A stretch of 6,043 nt of DNA from an uncultured Clostridia bacterium (GTDB taxonomy: Bacteria > Bacillota > Clostridia > Lachnospirales > Lachnospiraceae). Where the stretch lies: assembly GCA_947178015.1 (NCBI GenBank), contig CAMWWW010000152.1, forward strand, positions 1 to 6,043, read 5' to 3'. The notes under the pieces were generated by a model that searched no databases, was not told the DNA's origin, and worked only from the letters and a program-made list of their open reading frames with translations. Of the stretch, positions 1-5,997 are shown piece after piece. Within the stretch, counting starts at the first letter, position 1, and each line of letters opens with the position of its first letter. Both the position numbers and the translations under genes were made by a program.

Positions 1-100
1 GCATTAGAAGCTTTGTGAACAGCCAAAAGCTCCCCACAAAAACAACGGCACAAACCACAGTCAGAATTATATTTCTTCTTTTTTTTATACGTTGTATCAT
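1..100 (-). CDS. N-terminal fragment of a membrane-anchored protein, probably the extracytoplasmic acyltransferase partner of the MBOAT (DltD/DHHW/SGNH-like position)
   Basis: An ATG at 98-100 opens 33 codons that run off the left edge. The peptide begins MIQRIKKRRN and continues with a hydrophobic stretch at about residues 11-29, so it has a basic cytoplasmic tip followed by a signal anchor. The RBS (AGGTGAG, about 104-110) overlaps the TAG stop of the MBOAT gene, and the gap is only 10 nt, which suggests translational coupling. In known MBOAT acylation systems the gene after the MBOAT usually encodes a single-pass protein with an extracellular serine transferase domain (DltD, AlgJ/AlgX-like, DHHW or SGNH families). 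The anchor and position fit that role, but the catalytic domain lies outside the window. The coding start is well supported; the family is inferred from context only. Confidence 0.75.
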   Translation of the reverse strand, partial: MIQRIKKRRNIILTVVCAVVFVGSFWLFTKLLM

Positions 101-110
101 TTTCTCTCAC

Positions 111-1700
111 CTAAAACTGATTATAGATAAACTGGCTCGCATCGTATCCAATCCCATATGCGCCAAAAATCAGCACAGAAAAAAACAGCAGATAGATCGC
201 TCCTAGCTGCACGGCCGGGGACTTGGCATACAGCGCTTCCCTCACGCTTCCTTTGCGCTGTACAAGGCTTACCAGAAGCATTATCACAACGCCGATTGAT
301 AAAATTATATAATCGGCAGCCGTAAGCCCAATATGCATAAGCCCGCCCTGAAACAGAACAGAATAATTTCTGCTCGTCAGCATATTTCCAAACATGCGGA
401 AGGTCAGCGGCACATCCCGATAGCAGTCAAACATACGCAAAGCGCTCATTAAAAGTATGGTTCTTCCCACCTGAAAAGCACGAAACAGCCATCTGTCCTT
501 TACCGAAAACTTAGCGTGGAACCAGCGATAAAACGGCTCCAGCTCCTGTGATACCATAATAACCAGACAATTCATAAGGCCCCATACAATAAAATTCCAG
601 CTCGCCCCGTGCCAGATTCCTGTGGTAAACCATACAAGAATGGTGGCGCAATACACCGGAACACGTTTTCCCACAGCCTCCCCAAATTTCGCTCTCGAAA
701 ATTTAGAAAGCTTTAACATTGGCATGGAGACAGAGATTGGATAGAAAATATAATCGGTAAACCATGTCCCCATAGTAATATGCCATCTGCGCCAATATTC
801 CTTGATGGATTTTGAAAAATAGGGACGCTCAAAGTTCTCCTTTACTTTAACTCCAAGCACCTGCGCGACGCCAATCGTAATGTCGATTCCACCGGTAAAG
901 TCCGCATACAGCTCACAGGCATAAAATAACATTCCGACCAGCACATATACTCCTTGATATTGTTCTGGATTATGAATTATGGTATTGACACCCGCCACAA
1001 TCCGATCCGCTATTACAAGCTTTTTAAAAAATCCCCACAAAATTCGCTCCAAGCCAAATACTACCTGTTTTTTGTCAAACGCGTGCGGAGCAAAAAGCGT
1101 TTTCGACAAATCTGCAAAACGACTGATAGGTCCTTGTATCAGTTGGGGGAAAAAGGAAACAAACAAAGCAAATTTCCCCAGATTTCTCTCTGGCTCACAA
1201 GTTCCTCTGTATACGTCAATCAGATATCCCATACTCTGAAATGTATAGAAGGATATTCCCATTGGAAGCGCTAAGCTTAAAAAGTCAAGCGGCGCTCTGC
1301 CAGCCAGATTGAGAAAATAGTTGATATTAGAGATTGCAAAATTCGTATATTTTACAACGGCGAGAATACCAAAGTTAAAGAAAAGACAAAGAAGAAGCCA
1401 GATTCTCTGCTTCTTCTTTTCCTCCTGCTTATGAGACTTTTTCTCCTCCTTTGTCATCTCAGCCTTATGAAGCTTTCTGTATCCTGTATATTGTTGTTTT
1501 ACCTGCTCCATTCGAAGCCCGGCATACCATGTGGAAAGGGTCGTCGCTCCTATATAGAGCAAAAATTGTAACCCGGCGGCAGCATAGAAAAGGTAGCTTG
1601 CCATAAGAAGCAATCCCCACTGGTATTTCCGTGGTATCTTATAATATAGAAGGAACAGGATAAACAGGAAACCGATAAAGCGATATGACGTAAACAGCAT
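111..1700 (-). CDS. MBOAT-family membrane-bound O-acyltransferase (DltB/AlgI-like) with C-terminal acyl-shuttle motif
   Basis: This 529-residue polytopic membrane protein should take an acyl or aminoacyl group from the carrier-protein thioester in the cytoplasm and pass it to the outside. Family marks are FFPQLIQGPI (183-192), YADFTGGIDI (265-274), ENFERPYF (288-295), WRRWHITMGTWF (303-314) and TGIWHGASWNF (360-370). His307 and His364 match the two conserved MBOAT histidines; His364 in WHG is the expected catalytic one. The protein is longer than typical DltB (about 400 residues) and closer to AlgI in size and in the WRRWH motif. A Lys/Glu-rich loop (about 64-99) after the first membrane segments is an additional hydrophilic element. 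The last six residues are FIYNQF (524-529), just outside the final membrane helix. This fits the hexapeptide described for MBOAT proteins that carry the tyrosine acyl shuttle themselves; Tyr526 would be the acylated residue. It starts 5 nt after the carrier-protein stop, with weak GAGG/AGGA RBS matches. Family assignment is firm; the acyl group is unknown. Confidence 0.95.
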   Translation of the reverse strand: MLFTSYRFIGFLFILFLLYYKIPRKYQWGLLLMASYLFYAAAGLQFLLYIGATTLSTWYAGLRMEQVKQQYTGYRKLHKAEMTKEEKKSHKQEEKKKQRIWLLLCLFFNFGILAVVKYTNFAISNINYFLNLAGRAPLDFLSLALPMGISFYTFQSMGYLIDVYRGTCEPERNLGKFALFVSFFPQLIQGPISRFADLSKTLFAPHAFDKKQVVFGLERILWGFFKKLVIADRIVAGVNTIIHNPEQYQGVYVLVGMLFYACELYADFTGGIDITIGVAQVLGVKVKENFERPYFSKSIKEYWRRWHITMGTWFTDYIFYPISVSMPMLKLSKFSRAKFGEAVGKRVPVYCATILVWFTTGIWHGASWNFIVWGLMNCLVIMVSQELEPFYRWFHAKFSVKDRWLFRAFQVGRTILLMSALRMFDCYRDVPLTFRMFGNMLTSRNYSVLFQGGLMHIGLTAADYIILSIGVVIMLLVSLVQRKGSVREALYAKSPAVQLGAIYLLFFSVLIFGAYGIGYDASQFIYNQF

Positions 1701-1705
1701 AATTC

Positions 1706-1936
1706 CTAATCCTCGTTCTCAAGACTTTCTATTAAAGCATAAATGGTCTCTGCTGAATTAAAATTCTCCGGCACAATCGCCTCCGCCGGAATTCTTACAT
1801 CGAAGGTATTGCTGATCTCCGACACCAACTCCACAATATCAAAGGAATCCAGTATCTTGTCATCAATCAGCGTATCGCAAAGCTCAAAATCCACATCAGG
1901 GTGCATTTCCTGTAAAATCTCCAATAATTCTTCCAT
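1706..1936 (-). CDS. Acyl carrier protein (DltC-like)
   Basis: A 76-residue acidic carrier protein. The motif DKILDSFDIVEL places the phosphopantetheine attachment site at Ser31 (DSFD instead of the DSL/DSM form common in other carriers), and the hydrophobic pattern of the flanking helices is as expected. It would be loaded by the adenylation enzyme encoded just upstream and would present the thioester to the MBOAT encoded just downstream. Its ATG lies 4 nt after the upstream stop, and its RBS (AAGGAG, 1946-1951, 9-nt spacing) lies inside the last codons of that gene, so the two proteins are likely made in a coupled way. Length and position match DltC (about 78-80 residues), but the small size means sequence alone cannot separate a D-Ala carrier from one for another amino acid. 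A phosphopantetheinyl transferase must be supplied from elsewhere in the genome. Confidence 0.93.
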   Translation of the reverse strand: MEELLEILQEMHPDVDFELCDTLIDDKILDSFDIVELVSEISNTFDVRIPAEAIVPENFNSAETIYALIESLENED

Positions 1937-1940
1937 GTAT

Positions 1941-3473
1941 TCATTCTCCTTTTTTCTTGTTTATTTGCTGTATATACTCCCGCTCCAACGACACTCTGTC
2001 AAGCTTTCCATTTGGCGTGAGCGGCATGGTCTCCAGCTTTCTCACCCGATTGGGCACCATATAGCGAGGCAGCGCTTCCTTTAAGCGCGCAGCCACATCC
2101 CCTCGTTCCATCTCCCCGGTATAGAACAGAATAATCTTCTCTTGCTCCTTGTGATAAATACAGCAGACGCTCCTTATCTTGTCCATTTTTGCCGCGCACG
2201 CTTCAATCTCGCCCAACTCAATTCTATGTCCCATATGTTTTATCTGGTAATCCCTGCGAGACACAAATATAAGCTCTCCCTCTTGATTATACTTCCCTAT
2301 ATCTCCCGTGCGGTAAATAATATCTGGGTAAGAAGTATTGAGTGGATTCTGGACAAACGCCTCCCCTGTTCGCTGAAAATCATTGTAATAGCCAAGCGTC
2401 ACCGCCGTTCCGCGGATGCAGATCTCTCCTTCCTCCCCCTCAGCCGCCAGCGTCTGATCCTCTTTTAACAGCAAAATCTGTGTGTTTTCAAAAGGCCGCC
2501 CCACGGGAATCACCTCATCCGGCTCAAACTTTCGATCCGCTCTATAATAACAGCTCATCCCTGTTGCTTCCGTGGGACCATACAGATTCACAAAGGACGC
2601 ATCTGGCAGCGTATCCTTCCATATGTTAAACTGGCGCACTGGAAAAACCTCGCTGCCAAAGGCGATTGTATGAAGATATTCCGGCTTCTTCGTCTCGAAA
2701 ACACCAAATCCAGAAATCATGGTCAGCGCTGAAACCACCCAACAGACAGTATTAATCTTATATTGATTTAAAAAATCCACCAGCTTGACAGGAAAACTAA
2801 ACAATTCCTTTGGAATAAGATACGTGGTTGCCCCAAATTTCGCCGTTGGATACAGCTCCTTTAAGCACGCGTCGAAATAAAAGGGCGACTGATTTCCAAA
2901 AATTGTCTTCTCTGAAAAATTGAGCACCTTAGAAAGCTGCTCAATATAATCTATTACAGAACGATGACAGGCGACAACCCCCTTTGGAACTCCCGTAGAG
3001 CCCGAAGTAAATACAATGTAAACCGGATCAATATCCAAAGCATTTCTTCTAATATCCAAAAGCAGTTTCTTATCCTCCGGCTCTTCGCAGATCTCCTCAT
3101 ATTGGTATATGCTGCCCTTATAAGGCATGTTTTCTGCTGCCTTCCTTGTCTCTGCATCACATATCATTGCTCTTGGATTCAGATTTTCAAATATCAGCTC
3201 AATTCGATGGGCCGGCATTTCTTCATCAATCGGCACATAAAAGCATCCAGCATATATTGTTCCGAAAAACGCCGTCACTGTATAGGGACTCTTTCTCATA
3301 AAAATAACAACCGGTTCTCTTCTATAACCCTGTCTACCAAGAAAGCTTCCAATTGCCCTCGATCGCTCACTGACCTCAAGAAAGGAAAGTCCCTCTCTCT
3401 CGCTCACATAGGCAGGCTTATCCGGTACACGCTGTACGGTCCCTTCCAGATATTCCAATAAATTTGTCTGCAT
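1941..3473 (-). CDS. Stand-alone amino-acid adenylation enzyme (DltA-like carrier protein ligase)
   Basis: A 510-residue ANL-superfamily enzyme, about the length of DltA, that should convert an amino acid and ATP to an aminoacyl-AMP and load it on the neighbouring carrier protein. Core motifs in order: FTSGSTGVPKG (155-165, ATP loop), NQSPFYFDACLKELYP (194-209), NLYGPTEATG (296-305), YRTGD (387-391), HMGHRIELGEIE (413-424) and PLTPNGKLDR (484-493, catalytic Lys490). No condensation or carrier domain is fused. Asp201 is in the place of the residue that holds the substrate amino group. Aligned by eye to the ten NRPS pocket positions, the code reads D201-A202-K205-C244-A271-G273-L297-G305-M306-K490. 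Gly273 occupies the place of Cys269 of Bacillus cereus DltA, which governs D-Ala selection. I therefore call it DltA-like but do not assign D-Ala as substrate. The start at 3473 has a good RBS (AAGGAAGG, 3476-3483). The gene follows a 150-nt gap, the largest between genes here. Confidence 0.94.
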   Translation of the reverse strand: MQTNLLEYLEGTVQRVPDKPAYVSEREGLSFLEVSERSRAIGSFLGRQGYRREPVVIFMRKSPYTVTAFFGTIYAGCFYVPIDEEMPAHRIELIFENLNPRAMICDAETRKAAENMPYKGSIYQYEEICEEPEDKKLLLDIRRNALDIDPVYIVFTSGSTGVPKGVVACHRSVIDYIEQLSKVLNFSEKTIFGNQSPFYFDACLKELYPTAKFGATTYLIPKELFSFPVKLVDFLNQYKINTVCWVVSALTMISGFGVFETKKPEYLHTIAFGSEVFPVRQFNIWKDTLPDASFVNLYGPTEATGMSCYYRADRKFEPDEVIPVGRPFENTQILLLKEDQTLAAEGEEGEICIRGTAVTLGYYNDFQRTGEAFVQNPLNTSYPDIIYRTGDIGKYNQEGELIFVSRRDYQIKHMGHRIELGEIEACAAKMDKIRSVCCIYHKEQEKIILFYTGEMERGDVAARLKEALPRYMVPNRVRKLETMPLTPNGKLDRVSLEREYIQQINKKKGE

Positions 3474-3623
3474 ACCCTTCCTTGCCTTTCCTTTTCTTGC
3501 TCGTCTATAAGCGGATTCCTGCCTCCTCTTACAAAAGCCATCACCCGCTTATGCTAACCACACAGCCGTTCCTTCTCAAGCCGCTGTTTGCGGTCCGCCG
3601 TCTGGCATATCTTCTGCACCCGG
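3474..3623 (-). other. 150-nt gap with repeat-tail remnant and an inverted repeat
   Basis: This is the only sizeable intergenic stretch inside the cluster. The part next to the transglutaminase-like stop (3576-3623) still reads as 15 repeat-like codons in the same frame and then TGA. The rest holds an 8-bp perfect inverted repeat (ATAAGCGG at 3507-3514, CCGCTTAT at 3545-3552) with a 30-nt loop, a purine-rich tract, and the RBS of the adenylation gene. There is no run of U after the hairpin, so it is not a classical terminator. I see no convincing promoter and no hydrophobic DltX-like microprotein frame. Confidence 0.6.
3507..3552 (-). promoter_or_regulatory. Inverted repeat upstream of the adenylation gene
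   Basis: The arms ATAAGCGG (3507-3514) and CCGCTTAT (3545-3552) are perfectly complementary and are separated by 30 nt. In the transcript this could form a long-loop hairpin about 23 nt before the RBS of the adenylation gene. It could be an RNA-stability or translation-control structure, or a split operator in DNA. With a weak stem and no U-tract, chance is also possible. Confidence 0.3.
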
Positions 3624-3629
3624 CTACTG
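3576..3629 (-). other. In-frame repeat-like extension beyond the TAG stop
   Basis: After the TAG at 3624-3626 the same frame continues PGAEDMPDGGPQTAA and then TGA (3576-3578). The segment PGAEDMP also occurs inside the tail at residues 420-426. At DNA level, 3603-3629 and 3891-3917 agree at 23 of 27 bases, and the TAG here corresponds to a CAG there. The two copies are 288 nt apart, a multiple of three. The extension is therefore former, or occasionally read, coding sequence. Confidence 0.7.
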
Positions 3630-5168
3630 CGCTCCCACCTCGCCAGATTGTCCTGCCGACGCACCTTCCACATCTGGCTGCTGCCCATTCTCTGCTGCCG
3701 TATCTGGTCCACCCTCTGAAATTCCTGCTGATGTCCCCTCCGCACTTGGCTGCCCGCCTTCTGGATCACCCGCCTCCGACTGCTGTCCTCCTTCTGGTAC
3801 ACCTGCTTCCGGCTGCTGCCCTTCTCCTTCTGGCACACCTGCCTCCGGCTGTTGTCCGCCCTCCGGCGTTCCCTCTGGCTGCTGCCCTTCCGGCATATCT
3901 TCCGCTCCCGGCTGCTGTGTTCCCTCCTCACCCGGCTGCGTCTCTCCTTCTGTTCCCGTGCTTCCCGCACATGGCGGATACTGGCTCTCATCATATACAT
4001 AATAATCAGGACGGTTCATCGCATTGGTTGTATAGGTGATCAACTCCTCCGTCGTCTTCATAAATGCCTCAAAGCCATCTGAGCGATACAGATTCGAATC
4101 ACAGTGATACCAACCCTCGCCATAATTCACATAATTCCAATAATGATGCAGATACCCGGCTGTTCTTGTCACTTTCATCGCCTGAAAACCTGCTCTGTTA
4201 TACAACATATGTGCAACTGCACAAAATGTAAAGCAATCACCCGCGCGGTATCTCAGACCCTGATACGCTCCTGCCACAATATCCGAGGGATCGGTATGCC
4301 CTGTGTACGCAATGTTCCTCTTTGTCCAGCTATAAATCGCATACGCCTTCTCTCGATTAGACATGCCCTCCGACAATATCTCCGCCAAAACCTTGTCCGC
4401 AAGCTGATCCACCATCTCCTGTGTCACGGCAACCTTCTCCATCACCTTGACAAAAATCGTCTCCTCCGTCACATTTCCGGCCTTGTCTTCCGCGCGGTAA
4501 GTAACATGGTAAGTCCCCACTTTATTTCGATTTACTTGACTGCTGTCAATGGTAAGTTTTGGATTCTCATCATGGTTATCCGTCACCTCTACATTTTTCC
4601 GGTAAAGTATGGTATCCCCGGCAAATACCGTCATATTGTAAACGCCCGTCATCTTCGGCGCTTCCCCATCGTGCATTAAAATCAGCTTAGAAGTAAGCAC
4701 CGTCTGATTTCCTCCCTCATCGGTCAGACAGACGGACACCTCCTGCTCCTTCTCAAAAAGCGTCATATCTGGCATAGACTGAAAGCTTACCGTAATCTTT
4801 GTATCATCCTGCATGGACTCCACAAATTCCTCCGGCTTCAGCTCCTCCTCATCCCACCATGTCACGCTCTCCTTGGCCGTCCCCACAGGCGGCGTCACAT
4901 CTATATAGACCGATTCTGTCTCTGTCGGCGTTTCCTCTTCTGTCGCTCTCTGTGTAGACGATTCCGTCTGTGATGGCGTTTCCGGCACAGTTGCGTCCAT
5001 TTCCTTAAATGCCGCCTCTCCCCTTCCAATTCCTCCTGCTACGACATAAACCAGCGCCAGCAAAAACACGGTCACAGCCGCTACGCTGCTTATCATAAAC
5101 TGCCTTTTTAACCGGCGCTTCCGCTTTTTTCTCCCGCTTGTTCTCTTTCCTGTTTTGTTATCAGACAT
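3624..5168 (-). CDS. Membrane-anchored extracellular transglutaminase-like protein with Ig-like regions and low-complexity tail
   Basis: Taken from the ATG at 5168 this is 514 residues. That start has RBS AAGGGAG (5176-5182) at 7 nt; an in-frame ATG at 5189 would add 7 residues but lacks a properly spaced RBS. The N-terminus is very basic (about 1-23), then one membrane segment (about 25-45), so the rest should lie outside the cell. After a Thr/Glu-rich linker come two probable beta-sandwich regions (about 123-170 and 171-244); the second has the VTDNHDENP and YRAEDKAGNVT patterns of bacterial Ig-like repeats. The transglutaminase-like core follows (about 250-360), with Cys312 in GDCFTF, His342 in HHYWNYV and Asp357 in WYHCDSN as a complete catalytic triad. 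Such domains may cross-link, hydrolyse or cleave peptides; the substrate is unknown. Residues 402-514 form a Gly/Pro/Glu/Gln repeat tail. The gene starts inside the racemase gene (61-nt overlap). Its TAG stop looks like a mutated repeat codon. Confidence 0.9.
   Translation of the reverse strand: MSDNKTGKRTSGRKKRKRRLKRQFMISSVAAVTVFLLALVYVVAGGIGRGEAAFKEMDATVPETPSQTESSTQRATEEETPTETESVYIDVTPPVGTAKESVTWWDEEELKPEEFVESMQDDTKITVSFQSMPDMTLFEKEQEVSVCLTDEGGNQTVLTSKLILMHDGEAPKMTGVYNMTVFAGDTILYRKNVEVTDNHDENPKLTIDSSQVNRNKVGTYHVTYRAEDKAGNVTEETIFVKVMEKVAVTQEMVDQLADKVLAEILSEGMSNREKAYAIYSWTKRNIAYTGHTDPSDIVAGAYQGLRYRAGDCFTFCAVAHMLYNRAGFQAMKVTRTAGYLHHYWNYVNYGEGWYHCDSNLYRSDGFEAFMKTTEELITYTTNAMNRPDYYVYDESQYPPCAGSTGTEGETQPGEEGTQQPGAEDMPEGQQPEGTPEGGQQPEAGVPEGEGQQPEAGVPEGGQQSEAGDPEGGQPSAEGTSAGISEGGPDTAAENGQQPDVEGASAGQSGEVGAQ
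3758..3856 (-). repeat. Imperfect tandem repeats coding the Gln-Pro-Glu-Ala-Gly tail
   Basis: Three related 30-bp units start at 3758, 3791 and 3827, so spacing is 33 and 36 nt, always whole codons. They encode variants of QQPEAGVPEG (one copy has QQSEAGDPEG). Looser copies extend on both sides through most of 3630-3965. Differences between units are mainly third-position changes and small in-frame insertions, typical of a tail that grows and shrinks by slippage or recombination. The tail is acidic and disordered and may act as a spacer through the cell wall. Confidence 0.8.
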
Positions 5169-5869
5169 TGGTACTCTCCCTTCAAACATGCTCCGCTGAC
5201 CAGCACAGACTTCCTTGCCAGAACCTCCATAGCATCCAGATAACCAGCGCCAAGATGCCCCTTCTGCTTAATCAGCGAAAGCTCTGTACAGCCCAAAATA
5301 ATACATTCTGCGCCATTTTTCCTGAGATATTCACTTACCCTACCAAACTTATCCATCTCCACAGGTTTGCCTGCCTTCACATCCCGATAGATCAAATCCA
5401 TCACCAGTTTCTGATGCTCCCCATCCGGCAATATCCCCTCAATCCCCCACTTAAAAAACTCTCTCTGAAACAACTCTGCGCGCACAGTCCCATCTGTCGC
5501 CATAATTCCCGCCCTCCTAATCCCATAATAGGACAAATGCTCGGCGGTTTCCTCCACAATATGTATAATCGGCACATAAATTGCCTCTGTAAGCTCTTTA
5601 TGGAAATAGTGGGCGGTAATACAGGGAACTGCAATATATTCCACCCCAAGTCCCGCAAGCTGCTGCCCCATCGAAATCATGGCAGGCAGCGGACTCTCCT
5701 TCGTATTTCCCATAATATAGCTTGTTCTGTCCGGCACGGAGGGATAATTCAATACAATCATCTCCACATGCCCCTGATCGGACTCCGCTTCCGTCATGCG
5801 AACCACCAGCTCAAAAAAATAAGCCGTCGCAAGAGGACCCAATCCCCCGATCACACCCAAACGTTTCAC
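5108..5869 (-). CDS. Asp/Glu racemase-family amino acid racemase
   Basis: A 253-residue cytoplasmic enzyme of the PLP-independent aspartate/glutamate racemase superfamily, which interconverts L- and D-amino acids with two cysteines. The N-terminus has GVIGGLGPLAT (5-15). The two catalytic cysteines are both present: Cys83 in VPCITAHYF and Cys194 in LGCTELSLI. The first motif usually reads PCNTAH; here Ile replaces Asn, so activity or substrate choice may differ. The start is GTG at 5867-5869, supported by AGGAG (5875-5879) at 5-nt spacing. The last 20 or so residues are read across the beginning of the transglutaminase-like gene. It is the first gene of the cluster and could supply the D-amino acid for the adenylation enzyme. 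Murein D-Glu synthesis is an alternative, but MurI proteins look different and are usually not in such a context. The true substrate cannot be told from sequence. Confidence 0.9.
   Translation of the reverse strand: MKRLGVIGGLGPLATAYFFELVVRMTEAESDQGHVEMIVLNYPSVPDRTSYIMGNTKESPLPAMISMGQQLAGLGVEYIAVPCITAHYFHKELTEAIYVPIIHIVEETAEHLSYYGIRRAGIMATDGTVRAELFQREFFKWGIEGILPDGEHQKLVMDLIYRDVKAGKPVEMDKFGRVSEYLRKNGAECIILGCTELSLIKQKGHLGAGYLDAMEVLARKSVLVSGACLKGEYQCLITKQEREQAGEKSGSAG
5176..5182 (-). promoter_or_regulatory. Ribosome binding site that decides the transglutaminase-like start
   Basis: AAGGGAG lies 7 nt before the ATG at 5168. The longer alternative start at 5189 has only a GGAG abutting it too closely. 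The site lies inside the racemase coding region, so translation of the two genes is probably linked. Confidence 0.7.
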
Positions 5870-5904
5870 ACAAACTCCTATCTGCCCGATCTAGGCAACA
5901 CATC

Positions 5905-5951
5905 AAAATAGCGAAAATCCAACTTCACCTAAATTTCCATTCGCCTATTTT
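5905..5951 (-). promoter_or_regulatory. Leader hairpin upstream of the racemase gene
   Basis: AAAATAGCGAA (5905-5915) pairs with TTCGCCTATTTT (5940-5951) with a single bulged base and a 24-nt loop. It lies in the predicted 5' leader. It is AT-rich, does not match a riboswitch class I know, and lacks a terminator U-tract. A smaller imperfect palindrome (5882-5896, TGCC...GGCA) lies just before the RBS. Confidence 0.35.
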
Positions 5952-5971
5952 CGTGACATGCAAAGTAAAAT

Positions 5972-5986
5972 AATGAAATTTTCATT
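5972..5986. promoter_or_regulatory. Perfect 15-bp palindrome near the predicted transcript start (possible operator)
   Basis: AATGAAA and TTTCATT flank one central base. The palindrome covers about +5 to +19 relative to the predicted start, a usual place for a repressor site. No regulator is encoded in the window and I do not recognise a known consensus, so the binding protein is unknown. Confidence 0.4.
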
Positions 5987-5997
5987 TCACACTACAT

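Noticed and set aside
954..1274. Plus-strand open frames opposite the MBOAT gene (also 15-206 and 979-1239)
   Set aside because: They lie antisense to a clear membrane enzyme gene, have no recognisable motifs, and arise from its codon use.
3407..3541. Short minus-strand frame (44 codons, beginning MAFVRGGRNP) as a possible DltX-like microprotein
   Set aside because: It is not hydrophobic, has no acyl-shuttle motif at its end, has a poor RBS and overlaps the start of the adenylation gene in another frame.
3545..3626. Rho-independent terminator after the transglutaminase-like gene
   Set aside because: No GC-rich stem followed by a U-run is present on the minus strand in the gap; the inverted repeat there has a 30-nt loop and no U-tract.
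3758..3856. CRISPR array or non-coding repeats
   Set aside because: The repeats are in frame with the transglutaminase-like gene, vary mainly at third positions and have no unique spacers.
3464..4039. Plus-strand frame of 191 codons opposite the repeat tail
   Set aside because: Its Leu/Pro/Ala-rich product is the mirror of the repetitive GC-rich tail; long open frames opposite such repeats are expected. The 148-codon minus-strand frame at 3554-4000 is likewise an alternative-frame shadow.
5138..5911. Plus-strand frame of 257 codons opposite the racemase
   Set aside because: The minus-strand racemase has complete family motifs and a good RBS; this frame shows no domain and is its shadow.
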